Origin: Siniperca chuatsi
Taxonomy: Eukaryota; Chordata; Actinopteri; Centrarchiformes; Sinipercidae
DNA length: 64,000 nucleotides
NCBI RefSeq assembly: GCF_020085105.1
Contig: NC_058055.1
Span: forward strand, 16,749,822 to 16,813,821
Direction of reading: 5' to 3'
This document shows positions 1 through 13,589 of the stretch, in pieces. The notes under the pieces are model-generated. The model saw only the letters and a list, made by a program, of their open reading frames with translations, had not been told where the DNA came from and ran no database searches. Each line of letters starts with the position of its first letter. Position 1 is the first letter of the stretch. The translations under genes and the position numbers were made by a program.

Positions 1-766
1 GAAATTTCTGGATGTGTCGAGCTGCTCTCCAGCAGCAGTGGATGTGTTGTGTGTTGGGGGGCGTGTACCTACAGAGAGCTCAAGCTGCCTGCAAAAAGTC
101 AGCGCTGGGCATTGCACTGGCACTGAGGCTTTTCCTACCACAAACACACTTCTGTACAGTTTAATAAGGTTCTACCAGACGATCAATGACACGTTAAATA
201 GCTGTACGTATATTGTAAGAGGTGCAGCATGATTTTGACAGTTAAAAAGTAGAGTACAAGCCAATCTTCTTACATAAGTGCAGCTTTTAACTACCCTGAC
301 CCCGAGTTAGACGTGTACCCCCACTTCTGAAGACACTGACCAATTAATTGTACGAGAACACATTTAACAAAATCAGCAGGATGTTATTTTTGGACAGGTT
401 TCGCGATGAGTGACATTTAAGAAATTTATCTCAGCTCATCATAAAGCGTTAGCTAGCGACATTTCTGCAGTTAAACGCTTCCTGCACAAGGTCAAAAAAT
501 GCAATGCACAATGTGCGACACGTCTAACGCGTGTTTTTTGCCCCAAACTGTGTATTTGAATGCGGAACTAACGAGTCTTGCTTCCTTTTCACCCGCAGCT
601 CACAGACAGTATGGCCTCCGTCCGCCCCCTTCCTCATCCCAGCTGAAGCCCGATATACAACAACAACCTCCCGTTAGCTTCACAGCTAATCCTCCGCTGC
701 GGCGAAAACAACGATACACTGCTCAGTAAAGTTCCCCCAAAACCGACCAATAACGGTCTTACTCAC

Positions 767-960
767 TTTTAGGACGTCCACGCATACGTCTCGCTTCGTG
801 TCGGTTCCCCTGTTGGAGATAATAAGGCCCCCTTTTCAATGGAGTCCACACGCTGTTACAGCTCTCTCGGGTTTGTTTTGTTTTTCTTCTTCCTGACGGG
901 TTCCTGGAAAGCGCGTGACTGCCCGACCACGTGGTGCGGCGCTGGGCCAATAGGAGCAGA
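767..960 (-). promoter_or_regulatory. Possible promoter and first (noncoding) exon of a leftward gene
   Basis: On the minus strand a good splice donor (CCTAAAA, then GTGAGTAAG) ends a possible exon at 767. Upstream there is GC-rich sequence with an E-box (CACGTG, near 930) and an inverted CCAAT box (GCCAAT on the plus strand, near 947). No convincing coding start is visible, so the exon would be 5' UTR of a gene continuing beyond the left edge. In human the PCYOX1L neighbours are GRPEL2 and IL17B, but nothing here identifies either. Confidence 0.3.
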
Positions 961-3268
961 GTCAGAGGCTGGGTGAAAACATTTCTGTAACATTTCTCTC
1001 AATATACTGTAATGCTGTAGTAGAGAGTTATGGGGAAAAGAAAGTCTCAAAAAGTTTGTAATTTTTCACATTTTACTGATTCAGTAATGTTTTCTGTAAA
1101 TTTTATTTCCCTATATGGAGGTACGAATGCCGTTTCAAAGCCTTTTTGACTCTGCCATTAATTAAATTCTGGTGAGGAAATACAAAATCACTATTTGTTG
1201 AGTTCACTTTATTGCATTTTTTAAACGTTTAACGGTACCCTGTGGAGTTTTTGACCACTAGTAGTGTCCTGGAGAAATGTTTTTGCGAGTTGGTTCCCTT
1301 TTCGCACGAGGTCACACGTGCATGTGGGTGACGTGATACATATTTCTGCAAATGATTTTGCACATAGCAATACAAAGCAATGGCAGGGAAGAAGAACACT
1401 TCTAGCAAGTGAACATGGTTGTAACAAGAGTGCAGGGTTCAACATTTTCCACAAAAAAAACATTTTGCAAATGTTTTATGAGGAGGGAAATGTCTTCAGC
1501 AGGTCTGTCGAGCCTCATGGATACACAAAATGCATTTTGGCGAGTAACAGTGAAAATAAAGAGAAATGTATCATAACATTCTTGTAATTTCTCATTGTGC
1601 ATTTGTGAATTTATTTTGACCATGTTCTACTTTACAGTAACTTTAGTTATAACATTATGATAACATTTCCCTTTATTATATTGTAAAATATAGCAGGAAT
1701 GTAACTAGACTGCACTGGTTTCCAGGGTGAGGATAAATGCTAGTGTGCAATCAGGCAGAGCACAGGAGATGGATCCTCTTGACAGTTTATTGCAAGGTTT
1801 GAACAGTGATGATGATAAGGTGACGTAAGATGACTGGTTGTATCTGAATAAAAAGACAACTTACATTCCACTAACAAAATCAAATCAACATGCAGAGCTG
1901 TGAATAAAAATCACAGAGGAATAAAAGTAATTAGCAAACATCCTAATTATTTAACAAAGAATCTATAAGAGTATAAACCAACATAAACAGCATGGATAAA
2001 GAACAAAGGAACTCCCACTTGCACACTGTCAAACAACTATCAAGGCTTGTGATTATCTATTACTACTAACTATATCATTAAGTCTGTTACATTAGGCTCC
2101 AGGTTTTGACGAGGAAGAAGAATGCATGGAATAAAAACTGGTATCTGAAAATGGTGTTAGCCAATCTCCTACCCATAACCTGAACTAAAACTAAAAAGAT
2201 AAACCCACAATCCCCCAAAAGAACACAAGTGAAACCTAAACTAAATCTCTCTACATATCCCAAACTCAGTAACTCAGAATTAATTTGGTCAAATAGATGA
2301 TTAAGCACACGGCCTCACTTAGGAGGTTTTCCTTATACTTACAACTTTGCAAGGACATTCAGCCTTCACAAATATAGAGCAGCACACGTACAACAACACC
2401 AAAGGTTGCATTAATTTCACTCATATCAATTACAAACTATTAATTTAGTTATTTATTATTTATTTTTCTTTCTTCCCTTATTATTACCTGTTTATTATTA
2501 ATTGCTGTCTTTTATTACCTTTTTAATTTTTGATTGTTATTGTATGGTGTGCTTAGAATAATAATGGTTATATAGATTGAATGTAATAATAACAATAAGA
2601 AAAATTAGGAATAATGTTTTGTTATTTTCTATCATATCATTATTACTGGTATATCATTCTTGTATTTTAGCGTTTGCCTTACTTTCTGCATGACATTCGG
2701 TCCCACCAGTGGAAAACTGTGAAAAGATAAGTTAAAAGCAATCAACTGCCTGATTCCCATAAACTGACTAACATAGTAAAAGTCTCCATTGAAGTCAGTT
2801 CAAAAGAAACTCCCTAGGGAGGTGTATAAGCAGCTGTTCCAGGCAGCCCCCCGCCTGCCTTTCACTGGAAAGAAAACTATGACTTCAGTCATGACTAAGT
2901 TGTAAGTCATGCCAAGTTTTACAATATAGGCAAAGACCAATAACAAATAAACAAATTAAAAAAAATAATTATTTGAATAAGCTTTTAGAGGAATAAAGTT
3001 CACAGAGAAAGAGAGAGATGCTGAAACATATTTATTCTTTCTGTTTCAGTATTACTCAGGAACAATACATGACTAACACAGTAGTCAGTCTGAAAGCTGC
3101 CTTGTTTCGGGCCAAACAGCCACAGCAGAGCCAGTGAACAAAATAACATCACAAGATGCAGGGGAACTAACAGAGTAACCTACGACCTCCATCCTGCAGC
3201 TGACTGAGAGCGAGGAGCTGGATCTTCCTCTAAAACTTTCATTTGAGGTAAGGAAAAGGAGTAAACTA

Positions 3269-3324
<56 letters not shown>
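3269..3324 (+). repeat. (TCTG)n microsatellite
   Basis: About 14 uninterrupted copies of TCTG. It also creates a spurious minus-strand open frame of repeated DRQT. Confidence 0.97.
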
Positions 3325-5882
3325 GAGGGCATTGTCTTGTGCAGTCACTCAGGTCAGTAGAAGCTGGCAGCAGCAGGAACAGAGCAGCCCTAGAGGCTTC
3401 CAATGCGTTGATCTAACAGTCTTTGAGTACACAGATCACAAACACATCAAACGGCCCGCAGGGAGCTCTGCCAGGCTGGCAAGGATGGGACAGGATCAGA
3501 TAGAAGACAATGGGATGAAATATGGAGTGTGTGTGTGAGTTCTGGGGAATTTGTGAGCTTCTATTGAATTCAGTGCACCTCCAAATATCTTGTGTTTTTC
3601 CATTCAACAGTATTGTTATTATTAAAACACATTTTTTGATGTGTTATGGGTTAACTATCTGGAGTCTAGGTTCATCCTGGTAAATGTTTTGCAGACTTTC
3701 TATGCATTCAGTTTTTGTCTTTGTTTAGCACCTTTTAAAACTGTCCTTACCCCACATGCACAAGTCTGACTAATCCTAGTATCAAGTATAAAGCTCCCAA
3801 AAACCCAGAATACAAGAAAATTACAAAAATTCACTAATTTTAAGTGATAATCACTCAAAATATTACTATCGAACAGTTCAATGTTGAAAAAAAGTTTCAC
3901 TTTTTATACACACATACTGATACAAAGTCTTGTTTTTAGTAACAATATTTGCATCTCTGCTGCTGTTGTGTGAATGTTGCTGTGATCGCCTCTTTAGTTC
4001 AGAGAATTCATGTAATAAACAGTGATTTATTTACCATCAAAAACTGTCACATTTACACATGCATGTGATTAAATAATTAACAGAGAGCTGCTTTTAAGAA
4101 TAAAAAGTATATATATCTGTTTTGATATCAGGGATCCTGGCCCACTTCTGAGAAAAGGACCTATCTGGTAAATGCTCACATCTTATGAACTCCATGAACA
4201 CAGTTTGTGTTACAAACCCCAATAATATCAGTAGAACATGGAAACTGACCTTTCAATTCACTGAATAAAGACAGTGAGATGTGGTTGAAAGCTCTGAAAG
4301 TTAGCAAGTGAGCCTTTGAGTTTAGATTCTTTGTTACATATCATCACAGTTGTTTTCTCAGACTTTAGATTGCCTCCTCCAGAGCAACAGACGACATTAT
4401 ACTAGTTTTCACCAGATGAGGACTCCTTGTGATGAATAAACTGAGCTTCATTGCCTCTTAAAAACATTTTTTTTAACGTTGCTTCTGATGGTTTTAAAGC
4501 TACTTAAACAATATGAAGTAGAAAAGTGTTCCTTGATCTTGTTTCAGGAAGGAGGTTTATCAGGTTATCTGGATAACTTTGTTGAACTGATGTCATAAGA
4601 CTGGGTTTTACTCAGATAAGTCATTAAACCTGCTTCGTGAAAAGGGTTAAGATCTCTGTGGCATTAAAACAAAAAGCAGCCTCTCCAAAGTTTCTTTTCC
4701 TTTACATTGGGAATGTTTATCAGCGTTAATTGATTTCTGAGCTTCACAGAAATACAACGCCATTTAGTACCTTAACTATGATTTCTTACAAAAGTTAGAC
4801 TTACTTGACTGTGTGATAGCTCATCAACAGGAATAAGTGACCCATGTTGCACCAAATTGCATCATATGTTTGAGTCTTAGGACACTTTGTTTTGAATTTT
4901 CTCTTTTGATTCTATTATCAGCATTGTGATTGTGTTCTTGCTGCTAGGAAGCCGAGGAGGAGACAGAGAACCCATTATACACTTCATTATAGTAAACAGA
5001 CTAATTGAAGAAGACATGCTTTGTTGTCGGCCTCTTGATGTTTTTCATTTCCTTGAAAGTTTTACATTCTTGATTATGAATAAAGCATCACCCTGGAATT
5101 GCTCCTTTTCACATACTTTACAGGAGGTCCCCTGGGAAATACAGACTATATATTCATAGTATTTAAATCATTAGATGATGAAACAATCTCTCTCTCGGGT
5201 GATTTTCTTGAGATATGGCCACTTCTTCAGGTTCAGGACATAAAGACTTCAATGAAAAAAACAAATAAATACTGAAGTGTGTAAGTAAGTACTTTCACTG
5301 CCAGGCAGATTTAAAATTCTCAAAGTTAGAGCCTAGTATGAAAACTTACATCACAGTGACAAAGCTACAGCATGTTGTCAGTTAAACTGCATAAATCTGA
5401 TTTATAAACCAAGATTTTAAAATGATCCTTTGCAACAACTGTGGCAGGAGTTTATGGGCAGAGTCAACCACCAACACTAGACGCCCCGTTAGTGACATAT
5501 TACTTCATAACTTTCCCTTTTCTTCCCATTCCTGTAAAAGAAAATGAAACTTCAAATGACTGAACACCAGCAGAAAGAAATCAAGAGAGAGAATAGATTT
5601 TGTTCAGTGCTCAGAGGTAGTTTTTCAACAAGTACATTTTCTTCTGTGCAATTATTAATAAAACCTGAATTCCCGAGGTAAATCAGAGGCTGGATTTTTA
5701 GTATATTTTTAAAAAACAAATATTCATGGCAAACCAATCCTTTTATTCTGTCAATAGTCTGAATAATTAATGCACATCATCCATTATAATAAACTGCATT
5801 ATTCTGTTCATCATGCAGATTCATCTTGATACATGCTGCACGTGGAATAAGTTTGCCTTGAGGGCTTTCTGCCTTTCTTTTT

Positions 5883-5935
5883 TCCTAAACCTAACCAAGT
5901 GGTTTTGGTGCCTAAACCTAACCAAGTTGTAAGGC
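5883..5935 (+). repeat. Dispersed repeat with CCTAAACCTAACCAAG phrase
   Basis: The phrase CCTAAACCTAACCAAG occurs twice here, about 28 bp apart, and a related copy is seen at 44595-44655 inside clint1 intron 6. The shared sequence at two distant sites shows a dispersed repeat. I cannot assign its class. Confidence 0.5.
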
Positions 5936-7099
5936 TTTCTGGCAGAAAAGTCTTTCTGGTTGAAGCCCTGAGGGCAAACTTCTCCCGTTACTTAGCAAGA
6001 CAGTTTGTAGAGCAAAAGTGAATAGATGTGAACAGTCCCACGGAATCTGTTGTTTGACAAAATTATCTAACTCTACCTACTCGCTTTTGTCGTAACTTTT
6101 AATCGCATCTCACGATCTTCATCAGTAGATGGAGTTTGCTCAGTTAGTCTGTTTATCTGAAAGAAAAAGCTAGTAAGTGGACCTTGAATCAAGATTATTT
6201 GTCAAACTACTATTCCAAGTCGGCTGTTCAGAACCAAAGATAAACAGCCTTCATTGCAGCTCGATCACTGTCATGGGGTTTTGAAACAATTTCATCAGAT
6301 TAAAGGGTTGTGGCGTTTTCTTATCACATGACACATTATCCATCAACTGAAGCCCTTTGGAGTCACAAGGTTTTCAGTTGACAAAGTTTTTCTGAATCCA
6401 GAAATCCACTGTTATAAATTAGAAATGAATTAAATAAGGCATTTCTCATAATCAACAGTCAATGGTTTCTTATCAGATCATCACACCATCTATTTAGCAC
6501 TTGCCATTTCTGGAAGTGAATGTCCAACTCTTTTTTCATGCGTGTTTTTCCAAGATTACAGTGCTTATTAAAAATGCAGGATCTCAACAAGGCTTACAAG
6601 AAAAGGGAAGAAAAGTATCATCATCTCTCCCACCAGCAGCAGCTCCACAGATCTGTCCTCTGCTTTTTATTTGGTCCAATGTGAAAGCTTGTTGGCTCCA
6701 TTCCCTGAAAAAAATTCTTTCCGCTGGATTATGCAACAAAAGCAGCAGGAAGGGGAGATAATGAAATAGTCTGATGAAAGGGGCAATAGAGCACAGCACC
6801 AGTGGTCACTACCATGAGTCACGGAATAATGATTTCATTAATTTACAAATGAGATCTCCTTGGTGCAGTTCACACCAACAGCAAGTACACTAACTGTCCT
6901 TAAATGTATAGACAGTAATAGCAGTGCTGCAGTTGTTTTTGATTATATGACAGAGGGCTGGTTTATGCGCCTGAAGGTTAAATCAGTGACTGCAATGATC
7001 TGTCTCGTATCTCACAGCTGTTACAGTGCAGACAAAAAGCAGCCATTTAAAAGTGTCTCATTCATGGTCTCAAGCTTGATTTCATGAGCGTCAAAGTGT

Positions 7100-7105
7100 T
7101 TTATT
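7100..7105 (-). terminator. Likely poly(A) signal of pcyox1l
   Basis: TTTATT on the plus strand is AATAAA on the minus strand, about 730 bp after the stop at 7831. I saw no nearer AATAAA, so a 3' UTR of about 0.7 kb is inferred. Confidence 0.45.
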
Positions 7106-7830
7106 GACTTGGACACAGGATCATTAATTTACACAGCACAGTACCAGTGACCTTAGACTGGTACTCATATTAACTGATCATTCACACCACCAGCAACTCT
7201 CTAAACAGTCCATTCACTTTCTACTGAGACAAATATTAGATGGTGTTTTCCATGGTTGCTTGGTTTCCCTATTTCTTGGCAAAGAAGAGCTGCCTGCAGC
7301 TGAATTTTTGGATGAAACCACTAATTAACAATCAATCTCCAACCAATACTGCAAAATGTCTAATATAGCTGCAATGTCATTGGCAGAGAATGAAGCAATC
7401 AGCAAAATCAAACTGGCCTTTGGACAATAGCGCAGGACCACAGTCGTCTTTAGTGGCGAGATTAAAATTAGTTTTCGACTTGATTTGACTTTGATACTTG
7501 TTTTTCTGTTTAAAAAATCAGATTATAACATAACAAATGATATCATTTCAGTGTATTAGATGTATGTACTGGATCTAATTTTAATAACTTGGATGTGTCT
7601 GTAAATACACTTTGCCACTTCTCACAAGACCAACTGTAAAAAATTTGTACCCTAATACAGACACTTTCCGGCTCAAAATTCAGCAGGAGATACACTCGAT
7701 GTGTAGTCAAGACTTTGCACGTGTGCACATCAGCTTTGTGATGCTATAGGAGTTACAATTACCCAGAAACACTTTCTCTGCTTCCCTACATAAACACGTT
7801 CGCTGAAGCATTGGCTTTCAGTTGACCACG

Positions 7831-10800
7831 TCATAGTTCAGTCTTGATCCTGTGCATCAGATCTTTCTGGTCCACCATGTCCGTCTGTCTGTTCCAGCGG
7901 TGGTAAGCCAGCAGGGCGATGTTCTTGGCCGCCACTGAGCTCATCTCCATAGCACTGCCGGCCAACTCAATGCCATTAAGGTAGTAGAGATTGGGGTGGA
8001 GCTCCACAGGCGGTAGTCCCTGGCTGCTGCCGTAACAAGGGTAGGCCTGCCACTCTGTCACCTGCACTGAGTAGTACGACCTAAGATTGAGAGGTACAAT
8101 AAAGGTGGAAAGTTGTTATTCTGCTTTTAAAATGTTCTCATCATGGAAGGGCATTGCCTTCAAGTTTAATAACCGTTGCATGGCTGTTGTTGGATGAGTA
8201 AACATCATCTTTTTAGCCACACTAACGGCGTTGCTCTATACATGGCAACGTCGGTCTGTCCACTACTTTGGTCCAGACTGAAACAGCTTGACAACTATTA
8301 CGTGGATTGCAGTGAAATGTACAAAAATTCATGGTCCCCAGAGGATGAACCCTACCGACTTTTGGTGATCCCGACTTTTCCTCTAGCACCACCACGAGGT
8401 TGTAATTTGTGTTTTTTTGTGAATATATTGACAAATATTTGATGGATTGCCATGACATTTGGCACACATTCACGTCCCCATTGGGATGAACTGTAACAAC
8501 TCTGGTGTCTTTTCATCTTCAGGTCAAAATGACACTTTGTCCAATATTTTGGTTAATGACTGAATACTAATGACATTCCAATCAGCTTCAGCTGTACTTG
8601 CAGCTGATTAGCAAATGTTAGCATGCTAACACACTAAATAAGCTGGTGAAGAAGGTAAACATAACTATTTTTACATTACATTATGACTTTCTAAACATCA
8701 GCATGTTAGCATGTTGACATTAGCATTTAGCTCAAAGCACTGCTGTGGTTCACAGAGCACCTAGAGTGGCTGTAGATGTATGATGTTACATATCAATTTA
8801 CTGTCTTATCTCACAAAATGACCAGAATGTATGTAGAGGAATTGGTTCCAACTACTCGAATGTGAATATTTGCAGGTTTTTTGGTCATATATGATAATAA
8901 ATTGAAGATCTTTGGAGTTTGCACAGTTGGTCAGACAAAACAAGCAATCTGAATATGTCAACTTGGACTTTAGGAAATTATGAGGAACATTTTTCACTAG
9001 TTGCTGGACCAAATGATTATCATCAAATTATGCTGTAATGAAAATAATAGTTAGTTGCAGCCCTAGTCAATAATACCACGATTAGGCCAGGAAGGAAGTA
9101 GCTGACCTGAAGAGTGTTTTCAGCTGAGCCTTGTCCAGAGGTTGTGGCGAGAACACTTTATAGACTCCGGCCTCTTGTGGCTGCTTACGCCGGAAGCCCG
9201 CCGAGATGTTGACGGGACAAACGCTAGCCACGCTATTGAAAAACACATCGGGTGTCTCAGTTGTCAAGACGCTGGCAAAGGGGAACAGGCGGGGGTCCGG
9301 GAAACCAAAGAAAGAAGTGTTGAGGTAACCATGGACAATGGTTGCTACAGTGCTGTGGTAGTTGCCGGGGAGCTGGTCAAAGGGAGGGGTGAAACCTTGG
9401 AATTGGACTCCAGACCTGACACTGGCCTGGAGCGGCGTCGCCAACACTACAATGTCATACAGCTCTGATCCCGTCCCTGCTGCTGTGGTGAAGCTCAGCT
9501 GGTACTGGGGCGACTCCCCTGTAGGGAAAATACATAAAATCAATGTCAACACCGTACTACATGATTCAGATACAAATTCATCCACATCAGTCCACTGGCA
9601 TCTACTGGCAGGTATAATCTGGAAACATCCAGCACATTTCACATGTCTCAAGATGTCCGTGCCAACAGGCAAGTGTTGACAACAGTGGAATGATAAATAT
9701 GCATTTCGATGACAGAACAAAAGGCAAAGAAAAATCTCTTTCATACACATGTAAAGATGACAACATAAGATGTGTTTTTAAGTCGATACAGATCCATCGC
9801 GTACATTTGAGACATAGTGATTTTTCATACATAAGCCATTATGCAACTGCTGTAATTCACACAAAAGATCAGTCTGGGATCCTGAATCCATTACAGAAGT
9901 TCTTTAGAGATTAATTACTTCCTTCCCTCAAGTCAATTAAAAAAACCAGGTTGCTCAGATTGGATTGGTGAAATTCAAACACCAAAATTAAAAATTAAAA
10001 CATCAAACGTTAACATTTGGCTATTTGAGTAGTCAAGCCTGAATGGAATCGATCTGTCCGATCAGATAATGTCCTGCCAGTCATATGATCCAAGAGAGAG
10101 AAGTTCAGATGAGCAAAAGGGAACCCTGCACCCTTGAATTTTCATTAAAAGTCTTTTTTGGGCATTATTATGCTTTTATTAGACATTCTTTTACAATAGA
10201 GAGATGACGGGAAATGGGAGAGAGACAGGGAATGACATTCAACAAAGGCCCCCAGAAAGAAAGGCAAAAACAAACCAAAACAAAAAATCAAGTTTTTGAA
10301 ATTGCAACTCAGAAATTTTAAAGAGGGGGATTCAAAACAAATACTGTCAGATACTGCAGATGGTTTTCAAAGAAAAATATTTCAGTGCTACAACTTCAGT
10401 GGTGTTTAAATTTCTACAGTAAGCATTCATTTTCAGTAGTGGTTAAATTTCACTACCAGGTATTCAGTTGCTATAAAAGTCAAATAATCATGGCCTTTCT
10501 TTACTTCCATACTTGTGAGGCCCCAGTAGTGTTGCTTTTTGATGTACATTCAAAACATCCCAGTTTGTAAAATACTGTGGAAGTACAAGGAAGAAAGGGT
10601 ACGAGCTATTAAATTCCTGCTGTGCAAAAAGGCTAATATTCTGCTTAGTGCCAGCCGTGTGGACTGTATTATTGCTGTCACTTCATGAGGCACACTAACC
10701 TAAATCCTTTAAAATCCTTATAAAACTGAATTAATGATGTGATCCCATTCAGCCACCATCATGGTAAAGTACCTGAGTAGACTGGGGAGATGGAGTTGAC

Positions 10801-10915
10801 TTGTGCTTGCAGCAGGTTAGCGTTGGCAATCTTCAGCAGGCCTGAACACACCAGCTTGTTGCCTCCTTCCACCGCCCACAGGTTGTTCTGGGCACCAGCT
10901 AAAGACACAGCGCCT

Positions 10916-10977
<62 letters not shown>

Positions 10978-13553
10978 TATTTACAACAGCGCTATTAACC
11001 AATTATCAGCTGCCCACACACTTTCCTGTTCTCTCGCTCCCAACAGCCACCCCCTCCTTTCACCTCGCTTTTCTATTCTCGACTTCCCGCTCCTCCCTTC
11101 CTCGTCTCCTGTATCTCTTTTCTTTTCCTTCCTCTTCCTTTCCTCTCTCTTGACCTACATCAGCAGGGAAGTAGATGTTCAGCTTATAACTGGCCCTAAT
11201 TTCAGCACCACAGCCTTCCACCTCCCTGTCTCTTTCCTACTCATCACCCTCCCCCCCTTCTTCTTCTACTGCTCATTTCTTCACACTCGTCTGACCTACA
11301 AAGGCGGGGATGCTGACGTTCTGTCCATAGTTGACCCTCATGATGGGTGCGATGACCTCGTCGATGAAGCGCTGCGACACACCCAGCTCCAGCAGCGAAT
11401 CAGAGAGCGGCCTCCGGGTCATGTTGATGAAGCCACTCCCCCCGAGAGAGTCCAGCAGTTCCTCCACCGAGCTGAAGGCATAGCCGTGGGCCTGGTACTT
11501 GTAGATCCTGTATTATACATGCACACACAACAAATAGTTAATTATTAAAATATAGAAGTCAATCAGTAGACTGATTTATATTCCTCATTCCTATCTGAAA
11601 GTTGGGGTTATCACAAACTTTTATCCGTGCATAACAAAAAAGACAGAGACAGACAGAGGGATATACAGGCTCACTGTTGTTGATTTAGAGAGAAGGCAAG
11701 AAAGACAAAATGATGCAGAGATAAATCATTTCCTGAGGGAGGAAATAGAGGTCAGTGACTGGTGATGGTAGAGGGGTAGAGTGCAAATATGAGCCTGGTT
11801 CATGTTTCAGAAGTCATAGATAACATACTTGCAGCAAAAGATGTGATGTGTGATTTTGTGCACCACCTGACATCTGAAACAGGACTGGCTGATCGAAAAC
11901 ATCAATTCTGTTGTTTTTATACTGTGTTATTTTGTTGTTGGAGGATGAAGAGGGTTGAATTTTCATTACAGTGGCACTTAGATTTCTGGATAGTTGTCGC
12001 TATTTATAAAGACCTCATGCTTGGAAAGTCACACGCTGAGTCAAGGTTTTTCAGTTATTACGCCTGCAGGCATAGGAATTAATAAATAGCTCAGCATAGG
12101 CTTTACCCATTGAGTGCAACACTGGGAGGCAGTGTTGTGCATTAATTCTATACCTGAAGTAATAGTTTATACAGTCTGTCATTCACTTTGTGATACAGTG
12201 AAAACAATAAGGGACAACAAGAAGGTTTAAACTAGAAATGGCAATTAATACAAATTTGTTTGGCATCATTAAAAGGTGAAGGATACTTATACCTCTATGT
12301 TATCTTCACTATCAAGTAACACTAGTGACACCAGAAACAGGAAAAATATGAAGCAGACCAGGCAGACCAAGCATGTATCATTTTGAAGAGGTGCAGGTAT
12401 ACGTAAGCTAAAGTGGGGTCCCTCCACGCACCTCCAGAGACATGTCAGACATCTACAACAAAGGAATGATGCCTTGACACAAGAGCATAAATCAGGGTTC
12501 GGCTGCACCACAGCTACATCCTATCAACTACCCAGCATGCCAAGCAGCTGCCATGAGACTAAACAGCAAACAGGGCATGAATATTTATGGCTTACCTCAT
12601 GAATTTCTCCATAATTTCCTCTACCCACATCTGCAGGCGTATGAAGCTGATGCCGTAGCGCCACCACAGCCGGAACAGGTCCAGCAGGTACCAGTCTGTC
12701 TCCTCCAGAATCACCTCCTCGCCGTTAAACACAGCCGTCTTACCCGCCACACTGCGCCGATACTTTAAACCTTGAGGGTGGTGGACACAGGACGACACAA
12801 AGGACAAACGCACACACAGATACACACAGGGAGGAATTTAATATTGAGGATTATATGAATTTGTCTCTTAAAGTAGTCAGTTGAAATGTACATATCAATT
12901 TTTACTGTGGAAATCAAAGGAATAATGAACAGAAAATGTTCAAATAAAAATATAAATACTTTTTGACTGATTCATTTCTTTTTCTATGAAACTTTCTGTA
13001 CTTTAGCATCTAACTAAAATGCACCATAAGATGTAAACATGTGGTCATGTGGTCTGATTACGCTGGCAGGGCACTGAATACTGGATGCAGAACCACAATG
13101 ATCTGACTTCCAGTTAGAGAGCCACACGTGGGGCTGCTTATTAAACTCAAACCATCAACCTTTCCTGACTAATGACCGCTCTTCCTGTTCACCTTAATCT
13201 GCTGGAGGCACAAAATAAATCTGATCAAGTTTCATACTTATCTTCATTGCCGTTACACAGGATCTCTATATTCTACAAAAAACGTTCCTCATTTCCACCA
13301 GGAAACCCATTTCTTTGCTTGTAACCCTGAACAGATGTTTGCAGGTTCCACTGGGAGTCACCTCTGTTGCTGTTTTGTAAGTACTGAAAACCTTTTTGAA
13401 GCCCAGCTCTTTTTTTAACTCACTTTTGAGTATTTAATATGCAACCATGCATCCTTTCTGTTAAAAATAACTAGAAAAGGACAGACAGTGACTAAATTAA
13501 TCCTACGCAGTCACGTACACTTATTTTCCTCCTGGTCTTTTAAGCCTTGTGTG

Positions 13554-13589
<36 letters not shown>

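Larger units (their letters stand above)
1061..7099. other. Gene-poor intergenic region
   Basis: No open frame with splice support or recognisable protein similarity is visible on either strand. The region is AT-rich. It contains a TCTG microsatellite (3269-3324) and a dispersed-repeat fragment with the phrase CCTAAACCTAACCAAG (about 5883-5935). It ends at the likely poly(A) signal of pcyox1l. Confidence 0.6.

Noticed and set aside
1-212. Plus-strand frame that could be a terminal coding exon at the left edge (stop near 210)
   Set aside because: Only the edge is visible, all three plus frames stay open for a while, and no family or poly(A) signal supports it.
499-729. Plus-strand frame after an acceptor-like TTTTCACCCGCAG
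   Set aside because: The acceptor-like site is plausible but the frame has no recognisable content and no partner exon.
3085-3348. Minus-strand frame with DRQT repeats
   Set aside because: Created by the TCTG microsatellite.
9142-9468. 108-residue plus-strand frame
   Set aside because: Antisense of pcyox1l exon 6.
10790-11548. 252-residue plus-strand open frame across pcyox1l exons 4-5
   Set aside because: It is antisense to two real exons and is held open by the CA repeat; no family resemblance.
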